Part shown: in pieces, positions 53,567 through 61,988 of the stretch
How the letters are laid out: each line of letters starts with the position of its first letter
How positions within the stretch are numbered: the stretch's first letter is position 1
Assembly: GCF_000379425.1 (NCBI RefSeq)
Contig: NZ_KB902193.1
Coordinates: forward strand, 62,001 to 126,000
Direction: 5' to 3'
DNA: 64,000 bases
Source: Corynebacterium lubricantis DSM 45231
GTDB taxonomy: Bacteria > Actinomycetota > Actinomycetes > Mycobacteriales > Mycobacteriaceae
The notes under the pieces: model-generated
The model's input: only the letters and a program-made list of their open reading frames with translations
The model's database searches: none
What the model was told of the DNA's origin: nothing
Translations under genes and position numbers: made by a program

Positions 53567-54979
53567 ATGGAGCAAGTGGAATCAGTAGATGAAGCAGTAG
53601 ATGCGCTCATCGAGATGTACCAGCGTTCGTGCGCGCTGGCCGGTGAGGTCCTCGACAGCCATGACTATGCCGGATACGCCAACGTTCTTTATCCCAAAGT
53701 CCGCGTAGATATTAACGAGTGGGCACCCATCGACCGTACAGAACCCTTCGGCTACGTGGATGAAGCCGGAACTTATTCCGCGACGGTATCCCGCCCCGAT
53801 CTGATGTCGGGATACCTGCGCGGCCAGCTCAAACGCCTCACCGACAACTACCCGTCGACCATGTATGTCGGGTATTCCGATACCTCGATCCCGCCGGAGT
53901 ACATCCGAGGCCTAGGCGATGTGTCGGAGGCGCGCCGGGCCGGCACTGGCTCGTCGGCGATACCGCGGCCCACCCTCGACGAAGTCCACGATGCGATTAT
54001 TGATGGCGAATGGGATGCCTTCCACGGCGAGGAAAAGCCACTATTCCACTTCGGCCCGCAGCGCTTCGATATCGCCTGCGCGCGCATCGAGCACTACACC
54101 GGCATCGAAGTCGATACCATGCAGCGCTACATTCTGTTCACGAACTACGCCATGCACACCACCGAGTTCGTTCGCTTTGGGCTAGCCGAGATTGCCAATC
54201 CTGAGTCGCGCTACACATCCATGGTCTTGCCGAATGGGAAGAAGATTACCCAAGCTCAGGCAGCAACCATCGGTGTGGAACAGCTCGACCTAGGCTCGCG
54301 GCACCAAATGCCCCGCTACGACCTGGTTGCAGAAGATCGCACCGGCATCACCATGATCAATATCGGTGTGGGTCCGTCGAACGCGAAGACCATCACGGAC
54401 TGTCTGGCGGTGCTGCGCCCCGAAGCCTGGATCATGATCGGGCACTGCGCCGGCCTGGATGCCCGCATGCGCATCGGTGACCTGATCCTGGGTAATGCCT
54501 ACGAGCGCAAGGATCATATCTTGGAGCACCACATCAAGGCGGACCTCCCGGTTCCTGCCGTGCCCGAGATCCAACGCGCCCTGGAGAAATCGGTGAAATC
54601 AATCTACGGTGACGCCTCCTCGCTCATGCGTACCGGCACCGTGTTGTCCACCGATGACCGGAACTGGGAGTGGCAGACCCCGCAGGATCTGTGGGAGTGG
54701 CTTCGCGGTTCGACAGCGGCGGCCGTGGATATGGAATCGTGCACGTTGGCCGCCAATGGCTATCGCTACCGCGTTCCCTACGGCACCTTGTTGGCAGTCA
54801 GTGATCTGCCGCTGCATGCGGTGCCAAAGCTTCCTGCCGCAGCGCAGGCCTTTTACTCTAACTCCAAGGAAGCCCACGTGATGTGTGCGGTGCGCGCCGT
54901 GGAATCGCTGACGGAAGACCCAGAGCGGTTGCGCACCCGCAAGTTGCGCCGCTCGCTAGGTGAAGTACCTTTCCGTTAA
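53567..54979 (+). CDS. amn: AMP nucleosidase
   Basis: A 470-residue AMP nucleosidase: the N-terminal AMNp_N domain (about 1-170), then a nucleoside-phosphorylase fold with NIGVGPSNAKTI, IGHCAGLDARM and the ribose/phosphate region DMESCTLAANG. It splits AMP into adenine and ribose-5-phosphate in purine and energy balance. AGGGTG precedes the start at 53567. Its stop overlaps the start of the sirtuin gene by one base. Confidence 0.92.
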   Translation: MEQVESVDEAVDALIEMYQRSCALAGEVLDSHDYAGYANVLYPKVRVDINEWAPIDRTEPFGYVDEAGTYSATVSRPDLMSGYLRGQLKRLTDNYPSTMYVGYSDTSIPPEYIRGLGDVSEARRAGTGSSAIPRPTLDEVHDAIIDGEWDAFHGEEKPLFHFGPQRFDIACARIEHYTGIEVDTMQRYILFTNYAMHTTEFVRFGLAEIANPESRYTSMVLPNGKKITQAQAATIGVEQLDLGSRHQMPRYDLVAEDRTGITMINIGVGPSNAKTITDCLAVLRPEAWIMIGHCAGLDARMRIGDLILGNAYERKDHILEHHIKADLPVPAVPEIQRALEKSVKSIYGDASSLMRTGTVLSTDDRNWEWQTPQDLWEWLRGSTAAAVDMESCTLAANGYRYRVPYGTLLAVSDLPLHAVPKLPAAAQAFYSNSKEAHVMCAVRAVESLTEDPERLRTRKLRRSLGEVPFR

Positions 54980-55911
54980 TGCACGACTCTTTTCAGGACC
55001 CGCAGATCCAGCGCATCCACGACAGTGCGCTGCGCTCGATTGCGCGCGTCGTCAACGAAACTACCCATCCGACCGACCCCGACCAGGCCCAAGAGCAGAT
55101 CGCAGACCAGCTCAAACACGGCCCGGCCCTCGTGCTCACGGGTGCTGGCATGTCCACCGATTCCGGTGTACCTGACTACCGTTCGCCCGGCGGCAGACTT
55201 TCCAACGGCCGGCCGATGACGTATCAGGAGTTCGCGCACGACCCCGTCGCATCACATCGCTATTGGGCCCGCGCGTACGTCGGCGTGAAGTACATGCGCG
55301 CCGTCGATCCGAACCGTTCACACTACGCACTCGTCGAGCTCGAGCGCGCCGGGGCGATCAACGGCATCGTCACCCAAAACGTCGATGGGCTGCACGCTCG
55401 CGCCGGCACGCAGTCGCTCGTCGCGTTGCACGGTGATATGGAGACGGTCACGTGTCTGGATTGCGGGTACATAGAAAAGAGATCGCTTTTCGACGAGCGC
55501 CTGGCCGCCGCCAACCCCGGGTACATGGACGGACTCGGCGATCATCAGATCAACCCCGACGGGGATATCGAGCTGCCGGAGGACAAGGTCGCCGAATTTC
55601 ATATGGTCAGCTGTGTGAACTGCGGTGGGCGCCGACTAAAGCCCGACGTGGTGTATTTCGGGGAGTCGGTGCCACGGCCTCGTCGTCAAGCAACTGCTCA
55701 GCTTCTCGCACGTGCCACCTCGCTGCTCGTCGTGGGCTCGTCGTTAGCCGTGATGAGTGGCTACCGCATCGCCATCGAGGCGAGGAAACAGGGCAAACCC
55801 GTCGGCGTCATCAACGGCGGGCCCGGGCGCTTCGACCCGAAGGCGACCACGGTGTGGCGCACTCGGATCGCGCCCGCCTTTGACACGCTTTTGGACGAGC
55901 TGGATCTGTAA
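54979..55911 (+). CDS. Sir2-family NAD-dependent deacylase (SIRT4-like)
   Basis: A 310-residue sirtuin: NAD motif TGAGMSTDSGVPDYRSP, TQNVDGLH, catalytic His in ALHGDME, and a Zn site of C-x2-C (CLDC) plus C-x2-C (CVNC). It removes acyl groups from lysine using NAD+, producing nicotinamide and O-acyl-ADP-ribose. An N-terminal extension of about 45 residues precedes the fold. Translational coupling to amn (TAATG) links it to nucleotide and NAD metabolism. Confidence 0.9.
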   Translation: MHDSFQDPQIQRIHDSALRSIARVVNETTHPTDPDQAQEQIADQLKHGPALVLTGAGMSTDSGVPDYRSPGGRLSNGRPMTYQEFAHDPVASHRYWARAYVGVKYMRAVDPNRSHYALVELERAGAINGIVTQNVDGLHARAGTQSLVALHGDMETVTCLDCGYIEKRSLFDERLAAANPGYMDGLGDHQINPDGDIELPEDKVAEFHMVSCVNCGGRRLKPDVVYFGESVPRPRRQATAQLLARATSLLVVGSSLAVMSGYRIAIEARKQGKPVGVINGGPGRFDPKATTVWRTRIAPAFDTLLDELDL

Positions 55912-55921
55912 ACTCGCACCC

Positions 55922-56554
55922 ATGACAGCTTTTGAAGAGCTCAAAGGAGTGGGCAGGCCAGCACGGGACGCTTTCGCCCTAGCTGGATATCCGGACTTGG
56001 AATCGCTTGACGGTGTGCCCTGGGCGACCGTGTTGGATCTGCATGGCGTGGGTCAGCGCGGGCTGGAGCGCGTGCAGGCTGCACTTCAGGAGCGCGGCTT
56101 GAGCATGCAGGGCGCGCCCGAGCCACGGGAGCGCGTCAATGAATTTACTGCGGGCGCCACCGGAAAAAGCGATAGTAAAACGGCTATTACAGGGGTGGAC
56201 CCGCGCGATTACATCGACTCGATTGAGGGCCGGCGCAAAGAGCATGGTCACATCTTGCTCGATGTTTATGGCCGCGCCACTGGTGTGGCCCCAGCGATGT
56301 GGGGGCCCACCATGATTGGGTACGGCGAGATGCACTACAAATACGAAACTGGGCGCGAAGGCGACATGTTCATCGTGGGATTTAGCCCGCGGAAGGCGAA
56401 GTTGTCGCTCTATGGCATCGAACCCGTCCCTGAACTGGGAAAATATACCTCGGCGGTGTCGTGTACCTATGTGAACAAGCCCGAGGACATTGATTTGGAG
56501 GTCCTCGAGCGGCTTGTGCGCGAGGCGTGGGAGAAGGGACCAGACGCGTGTTAA
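55922..56554 (+). CDS. Helix-hairpin-helix plus DUF1801 protein
   Basis: A 210-residue protein. Residues 1-65 read like a helix-hairpin-helix DNA-binding module (FEELKGVGRPARDAF... VLDLHGVGQRGLERVQAAL). The rest is a DUF1801 domain (DYIDSIEGRRKEH, PAMWGPTMIGYG, GREGDMFIVGFSPRKAKL). DUF1801 proteins are small enzymes of unclear role. It starts 10 bp after the sirtuin gene. Confidence 0.82.
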   Translation: MTAFEELKGVGRPARDAFALAGYPDLESLDGVPWATVLDLHGVGQRGLERVQAALQERGLSMQGAPEPRERVNEFTAGATGKSDSKTAITGVDPRDYIDSIEGRRKEHGHILLDVYGRATGVAPAMWGPTMIGYGEMHYKYETGREGDMFIVGFSPRKAKLSLYGIEPVPELGKYTSAVSCTYVNKPEDIDLEVLERLVREAWEKGPDAC

Positions 56555-57063
56555 GTAGCGAGCTGATCGGCAAAGAAATTCGCGGTTTCGGCACCGAGCT
56601 TGAAATCGACGACTACACCGGCGCCTTTTCCGGCTACCTCGCCCTTGCAGGATCCGATGCGGGATCCGATGCGGGGCAGTTTGTTTCGGTGGAGTTCGTA
56701 GAAACCGAGACTGATTTTGGGCCCGACGGCACCAGCTTCGAACCAGAGATGACGCTGACCGAAGTCGAGGACCCGGGCGGGGAGTTCTGGGAACTTGCTG
56801 GTGTGATTTCTACTGTGCAGGAAGTCTACGAGACGATCACGGCCTTCGACGACGGTGTGGAGGTCTGGCACTGGAAGCGCACCGCGGGGCTCGTGCTTGG
56901 GTGTGAGAACGGCACAACATTGAGCTTCCACTGCGGCTCACCCCGTGCCCCTGAAGTGGTGATGCGTGTTAATGCACCCCTCCCACCAGTGGATACGCAT
57001 GTGTATCAGCAGCATCAGAAGAGAAAATACTCCTACGAAAGGCAAGTCACAGCACCGCAGTAG
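56548..57063 (+). CDS. Conserved hypothetical protein
   Basis: A 171-residue acidic protein starting at a GTG that overlaps the previous gene's end. It has no signal peptide or membrane segment. A 12-bp tandem repeat (56650-56673) encodes GSDAGSDA, a recent slippage duplication. I recognise no domain. It is 22 bp before the HAD-like gene in the same run. Confidence 0.65.
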   Translation: MLSSELIGKEIRGFGTELEIDDYTGAFSGYLALAGSDAGSDAGQFVSVEFVETETDFGPDGTSFEPEMTLTEVEDPGGEFWELAGVISTVQEVYETITAFDDGVEVWHWKRTAGLVLGCENGTTLSFHCGSPRAPEVVMRVNAPLPPVDTHVYQQHQKRKYSYERQVTAPQ

Positions 57064-57085
57064 GTTTTTTCCTAAACTCGATAAT

Positions 57086-57673
57086 ATGACTGCTCTGTTG
57101 TTCGACCTCGACGGCGTGGTGATGCGCCCGCGCACCGACTCGGACCGGCTGCGAATAGAACGTGCAGCTGGCGCCACCGACCCTGAAGCGTTCTGGGACG
57201 TGTACAAGGAATTGCGCCCCGCCTACGAGGCGGGAGACGTCTCCGACTACAGGTGGTGGCAGCAAGTAGGCCTGCGCGCCGGGTTGGATGATCCCGACAT
57301 TGCCGAAGCGATCGTAGCCGACTGGGAATCCGCGACGGTGGTCAACGACGAGATCGTTGAGATTTTAGAAAAGCTCCGCGAGGCCGACTACACCTGTGGG
57401 ATCGTAGCGAACGTGACCGAGACCATCGGAGACAAGCTGCGCTCCAAATATGCATGGATCGATGCGCTCGACGCGGTGATCTTTTCCTGCGATATCGGCA
57501 TTACCCAACCCGATCCGCGTGCGTACGAAGTGGCAGTCGATGCGCTCGGCGCGAATTTGAAAGACACCATCTATTTCACAGCCAACCCTGACCACCTTGC
57601 CTCAGCACGCGAGGCCGGCCTGCAGGCGCGACCGTTCACCTCGATTAAGGACGTCCATGATTTACAGCTTTGA
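57086..57673 (+). CDS. HAD-superfamily protein with degenerate active site
   Basis: A 195-residue HAD hydrolase-fold protein. Motif I is intact (D7-L-D9-G), and motif II is reduced to VANVTE. Motif III has Q141 where Lys is expected (GITQPDPRAYE), and motif IV has FTANPDH in place of the usual two acidic residues. Only motif I looks catalytic, so the protein may be inactive or a binding protein. It overlaps the carbonic-anhydrase-like gene by 17 bp. Confidence 0.8.
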   Translation: MTALLFDLDGVVMRPRTDSDRLRIERAAGATDPEAFWDVYKELRPAYEAGDVSDYRWWQQVGLRAGLDDPDIAEAIVADWESATVVNDEIVEILEKLREADYTCGIVANVTETIGDKLRSKYAWIDALDAVIFSCDIGITQPDPRAYEVAVDALGANLKDTIYFTANPDHLASAREAGLQARPFTSIKDVHDLQL

Positions 57674-58181
57674 GGGCAAATCACCCTCGATTGATCCCAG
57701 TGCCTATATCGCCCCAGAGGCAACCATCATCGGCGATGTCACCATCGGCCCCGATGCCTCAGTATTCCCGGGTGCCGTGATCCGCGGCGATGTCGGCCCG
57801 ATCAGGATTGGTGCCAGGACGAATATTCAAGATGGAGCGGTCCTCCACGTCGACACCGGGGGAGAGACAGTGCTTGGCGACGATGTGACTGTGGGACACT
57901 TGGCGCTCGTGCACTCTTGCCACGTCGGCGCGGGAACCCTCGTGGGGATGCATTCGTCGATACTGTCCCGCGCCGTGGTGGGCGCAGGCTGCATCATCGG
58001 TGGAGGAGCTGTAGTGCTGGAGGCTGCCGAGATCCCCGCAGGTCATCTCGCAGCGGGGGTTCCCGCGAAGATGCGCCGCGAGATCACCGCGGAAGACCAA
58101 GCAGGTTTGGTCGAGCACGCGGGTAGGTACGTGGAACTAAGTCGCCGGCACCGAGAGGGGCTCGTGGAGGACGTAATCTAG
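57657..58181 (+). CDS. Gamma-carbonic-anhydrase-like hexapeptide-repeat protein
   Basis: A 174-residue left-handed beta-helix protein with hexapeptide repeats and the metal-ligand pattern H64, H81 and H86 (VGHLALVHSCHVG). Related proteins (YrdA/PaaY/CaiE type) bind zinc; some hydrolyse thioesters, and few have been shown to be real carbonic anhydrases. The last 45 bases overlap the convergent ROK gene. Confidence 0.85.
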   Translation: MIYSFEGKSPSIDPSAYIAPEATIIGDVTIGPDASVFPGAVIRGDVGPIRIGARTNIQDGAVLHVDTGGETVLGDDVTVGHLALVHSCHVGAGTLVGMHSSILSRAVVGAGCIIGGGAVVLEAAEIPAGHLAAGVPAKMRREITAEDQAGLVEHAGRYVELSRRHREGLVEDVI

Positions 58182-59219
58182 GGCGACGGCCCGGGCGATA
58201 TCGCGCACCACTTCACGGTGGGTGGGGATCATCCGCAAGTTGAGCTTTGTGTCCTCCGGCAGGCTGGCGCGAACCTGGCGCGCGAAGATTCCAGGGGCGT
58301 TGGGGTCGTCGAGAAATGCGGACCCAGCCACAACGAAGGTCGTCGGCGAGTAATTGCGGATCAGTTCAGCAGCAACGCTGCCGAGCTCACTCGCACGTCG
58401 ATCCAGGCAGCCGCGTGAGGCGGGGAAGCGCTTGCCTAACTCAACTGCGTCTTTGAGAGTGCGAAGTTCCGGGTCGTTAATCCCGCTGAGCAGCCCATCG
58501 GTGGTCAAATCGGGTCGGTCGATGGTAATCGAGGACACCCCGTCCTGGCCGGAAATGGCGGCGCCAACGGAGTCGTCGGCAAAGAGCGACATGATGCCCG
58601 AAGGGTGCACGGACTCGCTGGACTGGATTTCGGAACCGATAATGGCTGGCACAATCCCCGATACCGTGACGGGAACGGAGAATTGCTCCCGTAATTGAGC
58701 CGCGATGTTGACGTTTTTCCAGCCCAAGTTGGAAGCATTGACCACACCGTCGCGGGAGACAGTCCCCGAGGTGGTGACTCCGACACTGGACAGGGGACGA
58801 TCCATTCCTGCAGTGAGCCGGTTCAGTCCAGCCATGATGTGTTGGACGAAGTCGTCAGGCGTGACGGCGGCGACGGGAGTGGAAATATCGGTGTCGCGCA
58901 GGGTGTGGCCCTTGATATCAAACAGCGCGATATACGTTGAGGAAGTACCCACAGCGATGCCAGCGTGGATGCTGTGCGTTTCAGCGATCTCGAGGGGGAT
59001 GGTGGGGCGCCCACGTCCCTGCGAGCGCGTGAGGTCATTGCGCTCTACCGCGTATCCGGCCTTGATGAGGGCAGACATTGCTCTAGTGATCGTGGGTTGG
59101 GAAAGGCCGGTCGCCTCAACGAGTTCGCTGCGCGAGGTCACCGGGTTGAGCCGAATGAGATGCAGGCACTTGGCCGCAGGGGTGCGCAGCCGAGAAAACG
59201 GTGGGTGGGACGAGGACAT
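58137..59219 (-). CDS. ROK-family transcriptional regulator
   Basis: A 360-residue NagC/Mlc-like regulator: winged helix at 1-70 (TSRSELVEATGLSQPTITRAMSALIKAGY), the GRGRP hinge, and a ROK domain whose ATP motif is reduced (GIAVGTSSTYIALFD) and whose zinc cysteines are missing. It may sense a sugar without kinase activity. It converges on the carbonic-anhydrase-like gene with a 45-bp overlap and is not adjacent to an obvious sugar operon. Confidence 0.85.
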   Translation of the reverse strand: MSSSHPPFSRLRTPAAKCLHLIRLNPVTSRSELVEATGLSQPTITRAMSALIKAGYAVERNDLTRSQGRGRPTIPLEIAETHSIHAGIAVGTSSTYIALFDIKGHTLRDTDISTPVAAVTPDDFVQHIMAGLNRLTAGMDRPLSSVGVTTSGTVSRDGVVNASNLGWKNVNIAAQLREQFSVPVTVSGIVPAIIGSEIQSSESVHPSGIMSLFADDSVGAAISGQDGVSSITIDRPDLTTDGLLSGINDPELRTLKDAVELGKRFPASRGCLDRRASELGSVAAELIRNYSPTTFVVAGSAFLDDPNAPGIFARQVRASLPEDTKLNLRMIPTHREVVRDIARAVALDYVLHEPLSVPAT

Positions 59220-59282
59220 GTGAAGATAATACGATGAATGTAGACTATCCTGTCTTTATTACCCCCGGAGTTTCTAGACTGC

Positions 59283-60536
59283 TCATTCTGTTTTGGGTTT
59301 TGAATAACGCCAGAATTTAGGTACTGCCAGCATGGATACTGCCGTTCCGACGATGACGAGGATACCGCCGATGAGGGTGGTTAGCCCTGCCCCCATGAAC
59401 TCGCCGGCCCAGCCGTGGGCCAGGTCGGCGATGCGTGGGCCACCGACGACGATGATGATATAAACCCCCTGGATACGCCCCTGCATCTCTGCGGTTGCAG
59501 ACTGTTGGAGGATCGCGTTGCGCAGACTCGCCGAGAACATGTCGGCAGCGCCACCGATCACGAGCATCAAGACCACCAGCCACGCCCAGACACTTACTGC
59601 CGGTGGGCTCACCATGGTGAACAATCCCGCCAGAGCGACGGCACCTCCCCACACGGTGATGCAGATGACGACAGCTTTGCCCTGTTGGGCAACACGGGAG
59701 ACCCACCCGGAGAACACTCCGCCGACGACCGCACCCACGGCGATCGAGGAGTATAGAAGCGACAACATGAGCGGTGAGCCGCCGAAGTTGACCTCCGCCA
59801 TCTCGGGGTAGAGGGCACGGGGCATGCCGAATACCATGGCGATGGCGTCAAGGAGCATCGCCATCAACAACACCGGCTGCATCCACAGGTACTTCAGCCC
59901 ACTGGCGATCGAACTCAGACCAGGAGCCTCGACCTTCCCCGCGGGAGGCAGCGACGGAAGCGATACGACCGCGCCGAGAGTGGGGATGAGGAAGGCGACG
60001 TCGAGGAAATACACCCACGAGAAACCAATGAATGGGATCAACGCACCGGCGACAAGCGGGCCAATGACCGCGCCGGCCTGCATCACCAACATATTCAGGC
60101 TCGCACCCGCAGCGAGCTGATCGATGGGCAGGATGGACCTAAAGGTCGCCGTCCTCGTTGGTTGGTTGACGGCGAAGAAGGCTTGCTGCAGCGCAAAAAT
60201 GCTGAGGAGCACCCAGACATTGGCGTTGCCCAGCATGGAGACGATGAAGAACGCGCTCGAGCTTAAAATCATGCCCAGGGTGGACACGATGAGCACGAGG
60301 CGCTTGTCGAAGGCGTCGGCAATGGCACCACCATAGAGCCCAAACAAGACCAAAGGCACGAGGCCGAAAAGTCCGGTCAACCCGACATACCCAGACGACC
60401 CAGTCAGGGAGTAGATCTGGGCGGGAACGGCCACGACGGTCATCTGGGCGCCAAGTTGGGTCAGAATATTGGCGATCCAGAGCTTTCGATATGCCGGAAC
60501 TTTCAGCGGTCTTGTATCCGCAAACATCTCACGCAT
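59283..60536 (-). CDS. MFS exporter (EntS/DHA-type)
   Basis: A 417-residue major facilitator with 12 helices and the A-like motif GGAIADAFDKR. It is closest in pattern to EntS-type exporters (VVAVPAQIYSLTGSSGYVG, QQAFFAVNQPTRTA). The substrate is unknown. It is 11 bp after the second sirtuin gene on the same strand and probably cotranscribed. Confidence 0.85.
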   Translation of the reverse strand: MREMFADTRPLKVPAYRKLWIANILTQLGAQMTVVAVPAQIYSLTGSSGYVGLTGLFGLVPLVLFGLYGGAIADAFDKRLVLIVSTLGMILSSSAFFIVSMLGNANVWVLLSIFALQQAFFAVNQPTRTATFRSILPIDQLAAGASLNMLVMQAGAVIGPLVAGALIPFIGFSWVYFLDVAFLIPTLGAVVSLPSLPPAGKVEAPGLSSIASGLKYLWMQPVLLMAMLLDAIAMVFGMPRALYPEMAEVNFGGSPLMLSLLYSSIAVGAVVGGVFSGWVSRVAQQGKAVVICITVWGGAVALAGLFTMVSPPAVSVWAWLVVLMLVIGGAADMFSASLRNAILQQSATAEMQGRIQGVYIIIVVGGPRIADLAHGWAGEFMGAGLTTLIGGILVIVGTAVSMLAVPKFWRYSKPKTE

Positions 60537-60547
60537 GTGGTGAAATG

Positions 60548-61318
60548 TTAGGCCACGAGTGCAGGAAGTACCTCAGCGGCTGTGCCTTCAAGCACAACGG
60601 TCGCCAACGCACTGAGATCGGTGCGTTTCGGCGTGACCTCGATGATGGGGGTGCCGGCGTCGTGAGCGAGCGCGGGCAGGCCCGCGGCGGGGTAGACCAC
60701 CCCCGAGGTGCCGACGATGACGACGAGGTCCGCCTCCCGCATCCGTGATTCCGCTTCGTCCCACTCTTTGGCAGGGAGCCCCTCACCGAACCACACCACG
60801 CCCGGGCGCACCAGATTCTTGCACAAGGGGCAGGTTGGTGGGGTGAGCCGGGCAACCGGCTCTGAAGGAAACTCAACCTCTCCTTTCCAGGGGCGCGAGC
60901 AGATGGAGCATCGAAAACTAAAGAGGGAGCCGTGGAGGTGGACAACGTCGGTGGATCCGGCGCGCTCGTGCAAGTTGTCAATGTTTTGGGTGGTGACAGT
61001 GACTTGGGCGTCGGCATGCTGGGCCCACTCGGCAAGGGCCAGATGCCCGGCATTGGGTAGGGCGCGTTGCGCCAGCCCCGCGCGCCACAGATACCAGGCC
61101 CACATTGGTTCCGGATCGCGTGCCCATGCATCAATGGAGGCCATCGCCTGCGGGTCTACATTTTCCCAGACCCCTGTGTGAGCATCGCGGTAGGTAGCTA
61201 TCCCTGAGTCAGCAGACATTCCGGCACCGGTAAAGACCTCTATCTTCCCAGGTGTCTCCCCGGCGCGGGAGGTAACGCGAGAGACAAGATCACGAGCTTG
61301 GATCATTCCGTCCACCAT
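60548..61318 (-). CDS. cobB: Sir2-family NAD-dependent deacylase, desuccinylase type
   Basis: A 256-residue sirtuin with GAGMSADSGIATYRD, TQNIDNLH, catalytic His in HLHGS and two Zn cysteine pairs (CSIC and CPLC). Y76-L-W-R79 matches the YxxR pair of SIRT5/CobB-type enzymes that remove succinyl, malonyl or glutaryl groups from lysines. It is a second sirtuin 5 kb from the first and of a different class. A start at 61306 is an alternative. Confidence 0.88.
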   Translation of the reverse strand: MVDGMIQARDLVSRVTSRAGETPGKIEVFTGAGMSADSGIATYRDAHTGVWENVDPQAMASIDAWARDPEPMWAWYLWRAGLAQRALPNAGHLALAEWAQHADAQVTVTTQNIDNLHERAGSTDVVHLHGSLFSFRCSICSRPWKGEVEFPSEPVARLTPPTCPLCKNLVRPGVVWFGEGLPAKEWDEAESRMREADLVVIVGTSGVVYPAAGLPALAHDAGTPIIEVTPKRTDLSALATVVLEGTAAEVLPALVA

Positions 61319-61351
61319 GAGTATCAGGATAGATTACTAGGATGAAAGATT

Positions 61352-61966
61352 ATGGTTGCGAACACGAAGAACTCGGTGCACAACAGTTTTAAGAACAGCA
61401 TTAAGAATGTGGCCGTGTACTGCGGGTCTACGCATGGAACGAAGCCGATCTATGCTGAATCTGCACGCCTGATGGGCGAGACAATCGCGAAAAACCAGCA
61501 AGTCTTGGTGTTCGGGGGCGGCAACATCGGGCTGATGGGCGAGCTTGCAGATAGCGTGCTCGCCCACGGCGGGGAAGTCATCGGGGTGATGCCGAGGCAC
61601 TTGGTGGACAAAGAAATCGCACACCAATCGGTCACACTGGAAATCGTCGAGACTATGGCGGAACGCAAAACGCGCATGGAAGAACTCGCGGATGCATTCA
61701 TCGCGTTGCCTGGCGGAATGGGCACGATGGAAGAGCTTTCTGAAGTGCTCACCATGCAGCAGCTGGGCTACCACGACGGGCCCGTCGGCCTGCTCAACGT
61801 GGACGGATTTTGGGATCCATGGATTGAGCTGGTGGAACGTATGGCCACACACGGGTTCCTTCAGAAGAAGTATGCGGATGCCCTCGTGGTTTCCGAAGAC
61901 CCCTCCGACCTGCTACAACAATTTTCCACCTGGGTAAATCCGGGAATCAAGTGGGCAGAAGGCTAA
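61352..61966 (+). CDS. LOG-family nucleoside-5'-monophosphate phosphoribohydrolase
   Basis: A 204-residue TIGR00730/LOG protein with VYCGST, VFGGGNIGLMG, the R/K pair in MAERKTRM and P120-GGMGT-ME. LOG enzymes cleave N6-substituted adenosine monophosphates, and often AMP, to base and ribose-5-phosphate. Together with amn it gives two AMP-cleaving candidates in one region. AGGATG lies about 8 nt before the ATG. Confidence 0.9.
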   Translation: MVANTKNSVHNSFKNSIKNVAVYCGSTHGTKPIYAESARLMGETIAKNQQVLVFGGGNIGLMGELADSVLAHGGEVIGVMPRHLVDKEIAHQSVTLEIVETMAERKTRMEELADAFIALPGGMGTMEELSEVLTMQQLGYHDGPVGLLNVDGFWDPWIELVERMATHGFLQKKYADALVVSEDPSDLLQQFSTWVNPGIKWAEG

Positions 61967-61988
61967 GAATTCGTTAGACTTCCTAGCC

